This document shows positions 37,862 to 48,400 of a stretch of 64,000 bases of DNA, one piece after another. The stretch's first letter is position 1. The number at the start of each line of letters is the position of its first letter. This stretch comes from Lepus europaeus. Lineage: Eukaryota > Chordata > Mammalia > Lagomorpha > Leporidae. Location of the stretch: the NCBI RefSeq assembly GCF_033115175.1, contig NC_084834.1, positions 13,117,294-13,181,293 on the forward strand. The letters run 5' to 3'. The translations under genes and the position numbers were made by a program. The notes under the pieces are model-generated. The model saw only the letters and a list, made by a program, of their open reading frames with translations, did not search any database and was not told where the DNA came from.

Positions 37862-37991
37862 ATGCCTTCTGAACCTTGTCTTCTGAGTTACTGAAGAGAA
37901 CAACCGGCGTGGTTCCTAAGCATGCACTTGAATCTTCCTTGCACTGCCTTGAACATCTGCTACAAACCAACTTGCCAAAATGTATAATTTT

Positions 37992-38066
37992 CCTAACTGG
38001 AATTGAACTCCTCCATTGATAACTCTCTTGCTAGAGAATGACCAGTGTGACCACTAAACTAAGGCA
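37992..38066 (-). pseudogene. possible tRNA-derived segment
   Basis: On the minus strand: an A-box-like 'tagtttagtgg', a possible anticodon stem with 'tctct...agaga', and a B-box-like 'gagttcaattcc' at roughly tRNA spacing. The acceptor stem pairs only partly. The homologous part of module D (about 39360-39440) is further decayed. It could be a very old tRNA pseudogene or chance. Confidence 0.3.
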
Positions 38067-38399
38067 ATGGTTTTGACTTCATATTTTTCTTGACTTGGCT
38101 TCCATGGGAACACTGACTATGCAGTTTGCCTTTATTTTTCTTGTGCTTCTATTTCTGGAAGGAAAATTACAGTTCAAAATGACATCCAAGGACAAAAAGG
38201 AAACATCTAAGAGAGAATTTAGAATAGGAATCTTTTTTTCTTGAGCAAAAGTAAGTTCACCCAGCATTTTCCCATAATGCACGTTTGCATGTGTCTCCTT
38301 TCATGTGCTTGTATCATATTTGGATTCAGAATAACTTCATTACCAGTTATCTGATGTTGAGAAGGGTCTGCTGTTGGAAAAGACACTATGATAGGTTTT

Positions 38400-38525
38400 G
38401 TTTTTCCTTCAACATGAAAGTTCACACTTCACTTGGAGTGTGGCACAGTGTAAGATGTGGTGACTGAACAAAATCTTCCACTGGCAAATAATGCCGAGCC
38501 GGAGCTGGCCAGGGCCCACATCTGT
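38400..38525 (+). repeat. diverged tandem module, partial copy C
   Basis: Only the 'ccttcaacatgaaag ... tgtggtgactgaacaaaatc ... cttccactggcaaataatg' part is recognisable against B and D. Borders uncertain. Confidence 0.35.
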
Positions 38526-38635
38526 CTTTTGACCTCTTCATTCTGAACACTGGATGTGTCCAGTTAGCAGAATTACTTAGGATTTCATTTTATGTTCTCT
38601 ACCCATCTTTTAATGTGACATTAAGAGCTTCTTTT

Positions 38636-39500
38636 TCACAAATGTTTGAGTGTGTGTTTCCTAACTAGCTTGACGTCTTCAGTTTCTGCCTTGGAAGGGC
38701 AGATTCCCTTGAAAGAAAATTGCTGATGAGGCACAAACACTGAGACAACCATTTGCTTCTGCTGGCATTGTGACTGTTTCACAGTCGTACACCAAATCAG
38801 CACTTTCCAGGTTGCCAAGATTTTCATTTTCTGTATCCTCACACATTTGCAACCTCAAATCGTAACTCCAGTGTTTTGTAGAATAGTGCTACTCCAATAA
38901 AAATAATATACCTGCAATGAATTTAGAAAATCTTTTGTTTGGCTCCAAAAGAATTCTGTCTTTGCATCTTGTACTCATGATATGTATTTCCCTCTCCTTT
39001 TCTTCACGAGGTCTCAGAAACCTCAAGGAAATCTCCATTATGATTGCCGTGACCTCTGATACGGTCTGTTTTCCAAAGCTATCCTAAGACAGCTATAGAT
39101 TTTTCTTCAATGGATTAAATAAAATCTTCCTGGGAATTGGACCGAGTGTCTGGGAGTGTGACTGGCACAAACACTTCCTTCACTGGGCAAGGAGACCAAA
39201 ACTAAGCATGGAATGAGCCCACCTATGTCATTTGTCCTCTGTCTTCTGAGTTACTGAAAATAACAGTTGCCAGGGTTTTTTAGGATTTTATCCCATCTTT
39301 CCTAAAATTCCTTGAAACCTCCACAAGAACTAACTTGCCAAAATGGTTGAGCAATTTTCCTAACTTGGATTGAAGTCGTCTTTTGCTGTGCAGCAGGGAT
39401 TAAAATGCCTAGATAGTGAGTCACCCTTGTTGTCTCTATGCCAAGACAGTGGGTTAGCAAAGTAGCACTTTTTCCTTGGCTGTCACTGGGATACTGGCCA
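38636..39500 (+). repeat. diverged tandem module, copy D
   Basis: Its left part (38650-38945) matches 36080-36345 of copy A ('cttcagtttctgccttggaa', 'tgctgatgaggcac', 'cctgcaatgaatttagaaaa'). Its right part (39001-39500) matches copy B. D carries neither the L1, the tRNA-Phe fragment nor the 5'ETS fragment, so it serves as the empty-site comparison for all three. Confidence 0.6.
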
Positions 39501-40459
39501 CTTCCCTAATTACAGGATCTTTTCATTGCATCTATGCCTATCCTCTTTTTTTGTGAAAGGGGAAGGGCAATTCTCAGCACAGAAATGACCTGAGGAAGGG
39601 CCCATCTGTATAGAGTCATAGGAATTGGTTCCATAATCACTGGAATCATCAAGGCTTGCCAGTAGGACAAGGAGGAGGTCAACGTTGTCTCTCTCAGCAC
39701 CAAGAACAAGGTCTTGGCTGTCACACTCTCCGGCAAGACTGAAACTGAACTCTCGGTGCACCAGAGATATACAGATAAAGAAACCCATATTCAGCTCAAG
39801 CCCAACTTCTATCCTTATGAACTGCAGCATACTATACCACTGGGACACTCATAGACACAGTTACCATTGGTGAACATTGGTGAACGCTGAGAGACTAGAC
39901 GCCTAGAGCAGCTTAACTCCAACCAAAGCAAAAATCCAAGTGATAACCCTGCATATGTCTAAACCATGAACTCTTTTCAATAAAAACTTATTCATAAAGA
40001 GGAGAAATGAAGAAACATTTCTATGCCCAGACATGCTTTTCTCTGACAACTGAGATACTGAATTAAAGAGATGGCATGGTGGTTTTGCATTTTCACCTTT
40101 CATCCCTAAATGCTTGGAGCCATCCATCAAATACTGAATTTACCAAATATATGAGGGCAAGGCTAATGACAATTGAGGTTTTCAGTTGCAGTGAAGGAGG
40201 GAAAAGATTAATTCACAGAGACTGTCACCATGATCCCTACTAAGAAAGTGAACTGGGCATCATATTGTACTTTCTTGGCTCCCTAGCACAACAAATAGGC
40301 AAATGATAGTTAAAAGAAATTTCATTACATCTGTGGCTTACAGTGTTATCTTCTGAAAAGGGATGCACTAATTGAAACATGGAACGAGTGGGTTCTGCAA
40401 TCCTGCCTGAGACACTCTTATTATTTGTTTTCAATGGAGTTTGAAACCCAACATGACAA

Positions 40460-40760
40460 TTTTTTTTTTTTCGCCTCGGCTGGTCTCAGAACCCCGGGAA
40501 ACGTGTCCACAACGCATGGCTGTTGCCTGAAGTGAAGTCATGGATTTGATCTCTGCTGCTGGAATGAGAGTGTTCTTAAAGCATGCCTAAACACTTTGAG
40601 ATTTGTCTGAGGTGGAGTACATGAACCCAACATGAGACTCAAAGAGTGCCAGGAATGGGACAGGCCCCAATCCTCCAGTAGGGAAAAAGGCCGGACCCAA
40701 ACAGCTGTGCGGCCACGCTTGCCTTCTGCCCTGTGAGTGAGCAGAGAGGAGATTGTGCTG
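40460..40760 (+). repeat. diverged tandem module, copy E (GC-richer)
   Basis: A T run, then 'ggctggtctcagaaccccgg', later 'gaacccaacatgagactc' and 'caatcctccagtagggaaaa', parallel to B ('aaaaccaacatgagaatctg', 'aaccctccacttggcaaaaa'). It is the last and most GC-rich of the decayed modules, close to the array. Confidence 0.45.
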
Positions 40761-41069
40761 CAGCTGCCTAAGAATTTCCCCCATGTCTCCCACATGCCGG
40801 GAGCGTCAGCGAGGGAGGGACATGACTAAGCATGGGCTGAACACGGCTCATGAGAACTGGGGCTGGCAGTAGTGTCCTGCAGGGACCAGAGAGTTCCTAG
40901 AGGTGTACTCACCTGGCCCCTCAGAGGAGACTGTGGTCTGGGTGAAATAAGGTTCTATCTTTGCTCCCACTGGAACACCAAGGTGGCACTTGCAAGTTCC
41001 TGCATCCTTTCACTTCACATGCCCTTTAACTTTCCCGTTTGTTGCAAAGTGATTCCTTCTCAAGAAATA

Positions 41070-41573
41070 AGTGCCTCTGCTATCAAGCTGTGATGGAACC
41101 GTGGATATGTGCCGAGGAAGGATGTGTCTCCTGGTTAAAGAGTGCCAGAATGCTAGTCAGGTTAACCGAGACTGCAAATTGTACTTCCCATTACACCTAG
41201 AGCTTACATGCACCACTACTTACATGAGGGTCTCCACTTGGCTTGAGCACTATAGATCATTAACGTGGCAAAACACACTGGAGAGTGGGATGAAACTAAA
41301 GCATAAGTGGCCCAACGTAGGGGGAAACTCGACACCGGCCATGGCACCTCCGCACCATGGCCCTGGTACCACCAGTTTCCATTCTCAGGGATACATTGTG
41401 GCCTAGGCACACACCAGTGCTGTCTCCGCACTGACCTAAGAACCCATATTAGGCATGAGGAAGTGTGGTGCTGGGAGAACTTTTCTCTGCCTGGTCCTCT
41501 AGGCAGAAACAGGTATGTTGCTGAAAAGACCCTTACTCAGACCAAGTATGCTATGTCTCTTCTTCTTCCGCAG
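41070..41573 (+). repeat. decayed partial 918-bp unit at the left edge of the array
   Basis: From about 41406 the sequence is alignable to the end of the 918-bp unit ('gcacacaccagtgctgtctc', 'gtggtgctgggagaac', 'ctgaaaagacccttactcag', 'accaagtatgctatgtctct'), but with many differences and small indels. Weaker matches reach further left ('gaggaaggatgtgtctcctgg' at about 41115 against the unit's 'ccaggaaggatgtgcttcctg'). This is the non-homogenised flank of the array. Confidence 0.65.
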
Positions 41574-41657
41574 ATGCCGAGCCTGACAACCGAGAACCAG
41601 TGCCGGACGTGCCACAGCCAGGCGTGAATATGAATGCTGAAACCAAGCCCCGCCACG
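41574..41657 (+). CDS. first (diverged) repeat exon, 28 residues
   Basis: An 84-bp exon with acceptor 'tcttcttcttccgcag' and donor gtaggg, phase 1-1, compatible with the 34409-34559 exon upstream and with every repeat exon downstream. The frame reads DAEPDNREPVPDVPQPG... and ends ...ETKPRH. It is clearly related to the 30-residue repeat (DTAEPGTREPLPDVPP...), with REP.PDVP shared, but two codons shorter and different in the second half. Likely the entry repeat that escaped homogenisation. Its 3' end lies at the sharp border between diverged and near-identical sequence. Confidence 0.7.
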
Positions 41658-42485
41658 GTAGGGGCCCGGGTGTCTTGTGTCCTCTGCCCCTGGGTGCCCG
41701 CGGGGTTGCCGGAGCTCCTGGAGCGAGAAGGGGGCTTTCCTAGTCCCTCCGGGACCGGGAAGCGGTCGCCCAGCGACTCCTGGTCCCGAACCCCTGGCCA
41801 GTGCTCTGGAGCTGCGGTGGCATCCTCGGCTCTCTGCCAGGAAGGATGTGCTTCCTGGCAGAGAGAGGGGCCGCGGTGCGAGTCGGGTGCTCCGACACGG
41901 GGCCGTGTGTGCTCCCGGGTTCTCAGCTTGGCTGCACGCTGCCTGGGCCTGTGTGCAAGGCGTCCGTTTCTCCCCGCTGGGGTCTCCTAACCCGTCCGGG
42001 AGGGGGCTATGCTTCCTGTTCCCCACGTCTGCTCCTGCCATGGCCCCGTCCGGTGCAGCAGTCCCACCAGCATGCCTTGAGTTGCCACGCAGGCTGCGAG
42101 TGCAGAAGGCTCCCGGGACCTGGCGTGGAGTGCCCCACTGCCCCTGGTGGCCCAGTGTGCGCAGGGGACTTAGGCGCGGGCACGCCGCGCTCCGCAAGGA
42201 TGGTCCTCTGGGCCTCTGCTTCTCCTGAGATGTCCTTGCCCCGGCCCCTCCCCGGCCCGGCCCTGGTGCCTGCCTTCAGTTTCCCTTCGGTGGGATTTTT
42301 TGTTGCGTAGGCACACGCCCGTGCTTCTCCTTACTGACCTAGGTACCCACGTTAGGCGAGGGGAGATGTGGGGCTGGGAGAACCTTTTCTGCCTGATCTT
42401 CTAGGCGGAGGCAGGTGTGTTGTCTGAAAAGACCCTCACTCAACTCAGGCCAAGTATGCTATGTACTCTCTCTCTTCTTCCGCAG

Positions 42486-45400
42486 ACACGGCGGAGCCCG
42501 GCACCCGGGAACCTCTTCCGGACGTGCCGCCTTCGCGCACGGATGCGCCCGACGTTTGCACCGAGCCCGACCACGGTAGGGGCCCGGGCGTCTTGTGTCC
42601 TCTGGCCCTGGGTGCCCGCGGGGTTGCCGGAGCTCCTGGAGCGAGAAGGGGGCTTTCCTAGTCCCTCCGGGACCGGGAAGCGGTCGCCCAGCGACTCCTG
42701 GTCCCGAACCCCTGGCCAGTGCTCTGGAGCTGCGGTGGCATCCTCGGCTCTCTGCCAGGAAGGATGTGCTTCCTGGCAGAGAGAGGGGCCGCGGTGCGAG
42801 TCGGGTGCTCCGACACGGGGCCGTGTGTGCTCCCGGGTTCTCAGCTTGGCTGCACGCTGCCTGGGCCTGTGTGCAAGGCGTCCGTTTCTCCCCGCTGGGG
42901 TCTCCTAACCCGTCCGGGAGGGGGCTATGCTTCCTGTTCCCCACGTCTGCTCCTGCCATGGCCCCGTCCGGTGCAGCAGTCCCACCAGCATGCCTTGAGT
43001 TGCCACGCAGGCTGCGAGTGCAGAAGGCTCCCGGGACCTGGCGTGGAGTGCCCCACTGCCCCTGGTGGCCCAGTGTGCGCAGGGGACTTAGGCGCGGGCA
43101 CGCCGCGCTCCGCAAGGATGGTCCTCTGGGCCTCTGCTTCTCCTGAGATGTCCTTGCCCCGGCCCCTCCCCGGCCCGGCCCTGGTGCCTGCCTTCAGTTT
43201 CCCTTCGGTGGGATTTTTTGTTGCGTAGGCACACGCCCGTGCTTCTCCTTACTGACCTAGGTACCCACGTTAGGCGAGGGGAGATGTGGGGCTGGGAGAA
43301 CCTTTTCTGCCTGATCTTCTAGGCGGAGGCAGGTGTGTTGTCTGAAAAGACCCTCACTCAACTCAGGCCAAGTATGCTATGTACTCTCTCTCTTCTTCCG
43401 CAGACACGGCGGAGCCCGGCACCCGGGAACCTCTTCCGGACGTGCCGCCTTCGCGCACGGATGCGCCCGACGTTTGCACCGAGCCCGACCACGGTAGGGG
43501 CCCGGGCGTCTTGTGTCCTCTGGCCCTGGGTGCCCGCGGGGTTGCCGGAGCTCCTGGAGCGAGAAGGGGGCTTTCCTAGTCCCTCCGGGACCGGGAAGCG
43601 GTCGCCCAGCGACTCCTGGTCCCGAACCCCTGGCCAGTGCTCTGGAGCTGCGGTGGCATCCTCGGCTCTCTGCCAGGAAGGATGTGCTTCCTGGCAGAGA
43701 GAGGGGCCGCGGTGCGAGTCGGGTGCTCCGACACGGGGCCGTGTGTGCTCCCGGGTTCTCAGCTTGGCTGCACGCTGCCTGGGCCTGTGTGCAAGGCGTC
43801 CGTTTCTCCCCGCTGGGGTCTCCTAACCCGTCCGGGAGGGGGCTATGCTTCCTGTTCCCCACGTCTGCTCCTGCCATGGCCCCGTCCGGTGCAGCAGTCC
43901 CACCAGCATGCCTTGAGTTGCCACGCAGGCTGCGAGTGCAGAAGGCTCCCGGGACCTGGCGTGGAGTGCCCCACTGCCCCTGGTGGCCCAGTGTGCGCAG
44001 GGGACTTAGGCGCGGGCACGCCGCGCTCCGCAAGGATGGTCCTCTGGGCCTCTGCTTCTCCTGAGATGTCCTTGCCCCGGCCCCTCCCCGGCCCGGCCCT
44101 GGTGCCTGCCTTCAGTTTCCCTTCGGTGGGATTTTTTGTTGCGTAGGCACACGCCCGTGCTTCTCCTTACTGACCTAGGTACCCACGTTAGGCGAGGGGA
44201 GATGTGGGGCTGGGAGAACCTTTTCTGCCTGATCTTCTAGGCGGAGGCAGGTGTGTTGTCTGAAAAGACCCTCACTCAACTCAGGCCAAGTATGCTATGT
44301 ACTCTCTCTCTTCTTCCGCAGACACGGCGGAGCCCGGCACCCGGGAACCTCTTCCGGACGTGCCGCCTTCGCGCACGGATGCGCCCGACGTTTGCACCGA
44401 GCCCGACCACGGTAGGGGCCCGGGCGTCTTGTGTCCTCTGGCCCTGGGTGCCCGCGGGGTTGCCGGAGCTCCTGGAGCGAGAAGGGGGCTTTCCTAGTCC
44501 CTCCGGGACCGGGAAGCGGTCGCCCAGCGACTCCTGGTCCCGAACCCCTGGCCAGTGCTCTGGAGCTGCGGTGGCATCCTCGGCTCTCTGCCAGGAAGGG
44601 TGTGCTTCCTGGCAGAGAGAGGGGCCGCGGTGCGAGTCGGGTGCTCCGACACGGGGCCGTGTGTGCTCCCGGGTTCTCAGCTTGGCTGCACGCTGCCTGG
44701 GCCTGTGTGCAAGGCGTCCGTTTCTCCCCGCTGGGGTCTCCTAACCCGTCCGGGAGGGGGCTATGCTTCCTGTTCCCCACGTCTGCTCCTGCCATGGCCC
44801 CGTCCGGTGCAGCAGTCCCACCAGCATGCCTTGAGTTGCCACGCAGGCTGCGAGTGCAGAAGGCTCCCGGGACCTGGCGTGGAGTGCCCCACTGCCCCTG
44901 GTGGCCCAGTGTGCGCAGGGGACTTAGGCGCGGGCACGCCGCGCTCCGCAAGGATGGTCCTCTGGGCCTCTGCTTCTCCTGAGATGTCCTTGCCCCGGCC
45001 CCTCCCCGGCCCGGCCCTGGTGCCTGCCTTCAGTTTCCCTTCGGTGGGATTTTTTGTTGCGTAGGCACACGCCCGTGCTTCTCCTTACTGACCTAGGTAC
45101 CCACGTTAGGCGAGGGGAGATGTGGGGCTGGGAGAACCTTTTCTGCCTGATCTTCTAGGCGGAGGCAGGTGTGTTGTCTGAAAAGACCCTCACTCAACTC
45201 AGGCCAAGTATGCTATGTACTCTCTCTCTTCTTCCGCAGACACGGCGGAGCCCGGCACCCGGGAACCTCTTCCGGACGTGCCGCCTTCGCGCACGGATGC
45301 GCCCGACGTTTGCACCGAGCCCGACCACGGTAGGGGCCCGGGCGTCTTGTGTCCTCTGGCCCTGGGTGCCCGCGGGGTTGCCGGAGCTCCTGGAGCGAGA

Positions 45401-48400
45401 AGGGGGCTTTCCTAGTCCCTCCGGGACCGGGAAGCGGTCGCCCAGCGACTCCTGGTCCCGAACCCCTGGCCAGTGCTCTGGAGCTGCGGTGGCATCCTCG
45501 GCTCTCTGCCAGGAAGGGTGTGCTTCCTGGCAGAGAGAGGGGCCGCGGTGCGAGTCGGGTGCTCCGACACGGGGCCGTGTGTGCTCCCGGGTTCTCAGCT
45601 TGGCTGCACGCTGCCTGGGCCTGTGTGCAAGGCATCCGTTTCTCCCCGCTGGGGTCTCCTAACCCGTCCGGGAGGGGGCTATGCTTCCTGTTCCCCACGT
45701 CTGCTCCTGCCATGGCCCCGTCCGGTGCAGCAGTCCCACCAGCATGCCTTGAGTTGCCACGCAGGCTGCGAGTGCAGAAGGCTCCCGGGACCTGGCGTGG
45801 AGTGCCCCACTGCCCCTGGTGGCCCAGTGTGCGCAGGGGACTTAGGCGCGGGCACGCCGCGCTCCGCAAGGATGGTCCTCTGGGCCTCTGCTTCTCCTGA
45901 GATGTCCTTGCCCCGGCCCCTCCCCGGCCCGGCCCTGGTGCCTGCCTTCAGTTTCCCTTCGGTGGGATTTTTTGTTGCGTAGGCACACGCCCGTGCTTCT
46001 CCTTACTGACCTAGGTACCCACGTTAGGCGAGGGGAGATGTGGGGCTGGGAGAACCTTTTCTGCCTGATCTTCTAGGCGGAGGCAGGTGTGTTGTCTGAA
46101 AAGACCCTCACTCAACTCAGGCCAAGTATGCTATGTACTCTCTCTCTTCTTCCGCAGACACGGCGGAGCCCGGCACCCGGGAACCTCTTCCGGACGTGCC
46201 GCCTTCGCGCACGGATGCGCCCGACGTTTGCACCGAGCCCGACCACGGTAGGGGCCCGGGCGTCTTGTGTCCTCTGGCCCTGGGTGCCCGCGGGGTTGCC
46301 GGAGCTCCTGGAGCGAGAAGGGGGCTTTCCTAGTCCCTCCGGGACCGGGAAGCGGTCGCCCAGCGACTCCTGGTCCCGAACCCCTGGCCAGTGCTCTGGA
46401 GCTGCGGTGGCATCCTCGGCTCTCTGCCAGGAAGGATGTGCTTCCTGGCAGAGAGAGGGGCCGCGGTGCGAGTCGGGTGCTCCGACACGGGGCCGTGTGT
46501 GCTCCCGGGTTCTCAGCTTGGCTGCACGCTGCCTGGGCCTGTGTGCAAGGCGTCCGTTTCTCCCCGCTGGGGTCTCCTAACCCGTCCGGGAGGGGGCTAT
46601 GCTTCCTGTTCCCCACGTCTGCTCCTGCCATGGCCCCGTCCGGTGCAGCAGTCCCACCAGCATGCCTTGAGTTGCCACGCAGGCTGCGAGTGCAGAAGGC
46701 TCCCGGGACCTGGCGTGGAGTGCCCCACTGCCCCTGGTGGCCCAGTGTGCGCAGGGGACTTAGGCGCGGGCACGCCGCGCTCCGCAAGGATGGTCCTCTG
46801 GGCCTCTGCTTCTCCTGAGATGTCCTTGCCCCGGCCCCTCCCCGGCCCGGCCCTGGTGCCTGCCTTCAGTTTCCCTTCGGTGGGATTTTTTGTTGCGTAG
46901 GCACACGCCCGTGCTTCTCCTTACTGACCTAGGTACCCACGTTAGGCGAGGGGAGATGTGGGGCTGGGAGAACCTTTTCTGCCTGATCTTCTAGGCGGAG
47001 GCAGGTGTGTTGTCTGAAAAGACCCTCACTCAACTCAGGCCAAGTATGCTATGTACTCTCTCTCTTCTTCCGCAGACACGGCGGAGCCCGGCACCAGGGA
47101 ACCTCTTCCGGACGTGCCGCCTTCGCGCACGGATGCGCCCGACGTTTGCACCGAGCCCGACCACGGTAGGGGCCCGGGCGTCTTGTGTCCTCTGGCCCTG
47201 GGTGCCCGCGGGGTTGCCGGAGCTCCTGGAGCGAGAAGGGGGCTTTCCTAGTCCCTCCGGGACCGGGAAGCGGTCGCCCAGCGACTCCTGGTCCCGAACC
47301 CCTGGCCAGTGCTCTGGAGCTGCGGTGGCATCCTCGGCTCTCTGCCAGGAAGGATGTGCTTCCTGGCAGAGAGAGGGGCCGCGGTGCGAGTCGGGTGCTC
47401 CGACACGGGGCCGTGTGTGCTCCCGGGTTCTCAGCTTGGCTGCACGCTGCCTGGGCCTGTGTGCAAGGCGTCCGTTTCTCCCCGCTGGGGTCTCCTAACC
47501 CGTCCGGGAGGGGGCTATGCTTCCTGTTCCCCACGTCTGCTCCTGCCATGGCCCCGTCCGGTGCAGCAGTCCCACCAGCATGCCTTGAGTTGCCACGCAG
47601 GCTGCGAGTGCAGAAGGCTCCCGGGACCTGGCGTGGAGTGCCCCACTGCCCCTGGTGGCCCAGTGTGCGCAGGGGACTTAGGCGCGGGCACGCCGCGCTC
47701 CGCAAGGATGGTCCTCTGGGCCTCTGCTTCTCCTGAGATGTCCTTGCCCCGGCCCCTCCCCGGCCCGGCCCTGGTGCCTGCCTTCAGTTTCCCTTCGGTG
47801 GGATTTTTTGTTGCGTAGGCACACGCCCGTGCTTCTCCTTACTGACCTAGGTACCCACGTTAGGCGAGGGGAGATGTGGGGCTGGGAGAACCTTTTCTGC
47901 CTGATCTTCTAGGCGGAGGCAGGTGTGTTGTCTGAAAAGACCCTCACTCAACTCAGGCCAAGTATGCTATGTACTCTCTCTCTTCTTCCGCAGACACGGC
48001 GGAGCCCGGCACCCGGGAACCTCTTCCGGACGTGCCGCCTTCGCGCACGGATGCGCCCGACGTTTGCACCGAGCCCGACCACGGTAGGGGCCCGGGCGTC
48101 TTGTGTCCTCTGGCCCTGGGTGCCCGCGGGGTTGCCGGAGCTCCTGGAGCGAGAAGGGGGCTTTCCTAGTCCCTCCGGGACCGGGAAGCGGTCGCCCAGC
48201 GACTCCTGGTCCCGAACCCCTGGCCAGTGCTCTGGAGCTGCGGTGGCATCCTCGGCTCTCTGCCAGGAAGGATGTGCTTCCTGGCAGAGAGAGGGGCCGC
48301 GGTGCGAGTCGAGTGCTCCGACACGGGGCCCTGTGTGCTCCCGGGTTCTCAGCTTGGCTGCACGCTGCCTGGGCCTGTGTGCAAGGCGTCCGTTTCTCCC

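Larger units (their letters stand above)
37365..38115 (+). repeat. diverged tandem module, copy B
   Basis: Begins 'tcttcatgaggtctcagaaa', nearly the same as copy D at about 39001 ('tcttcacgaggtctcagaaa'). It continues with 'aagacagctttagatttttc' (D: 'aagacagctatagatttttc'), and 'cttctgagttactgaa' near 37880 (also in D near 39250), then 'gccaaaatg...ttttcctaac' (37975; D: 39335). Interrupted by the 5'ETS insert at 37603-37861. Confidence 0.65.
34560..41573. other. 7-kb intron with diverged duplicated modules
   Basis: Lies between the last RhoGAP exon and the first repeat exon. It contains copies of a diverged module (see 35461, 37365, 38636, 40460), an L1 fragment and several structural-RNA fragments. 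The segment 33.5-35.4 kb and the part 39.5-40.45 kb have nothing I can name. No exon with a compatible frame was found. Confidence 0.5.

Noticed and set aside
37544..37894. Open frame of 116 codons through the GC-rich block
   Set aside because: It is produced by the inserted 5'ETS-like fragment, with no exon borders or protein similarity.
43053..43070. CTCF-like motif on the minus strand in each unit (ccaccaggggcag)
   Set aside because: It is one G short of the core consensus, so the register of the second half is wrong. Not strong enough to list as a binding site without a matrix score.
42459..43115. Antisense open frame of about 218 codons repeated in each array unit, and sense frames of about 163-183 codons across the intron
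   Set aside because: GC-rich sequence has few stop codons, so long chance frames are expected, and they recur only because the unit does. They show no family motif and cross the splice sites of the supported exon.
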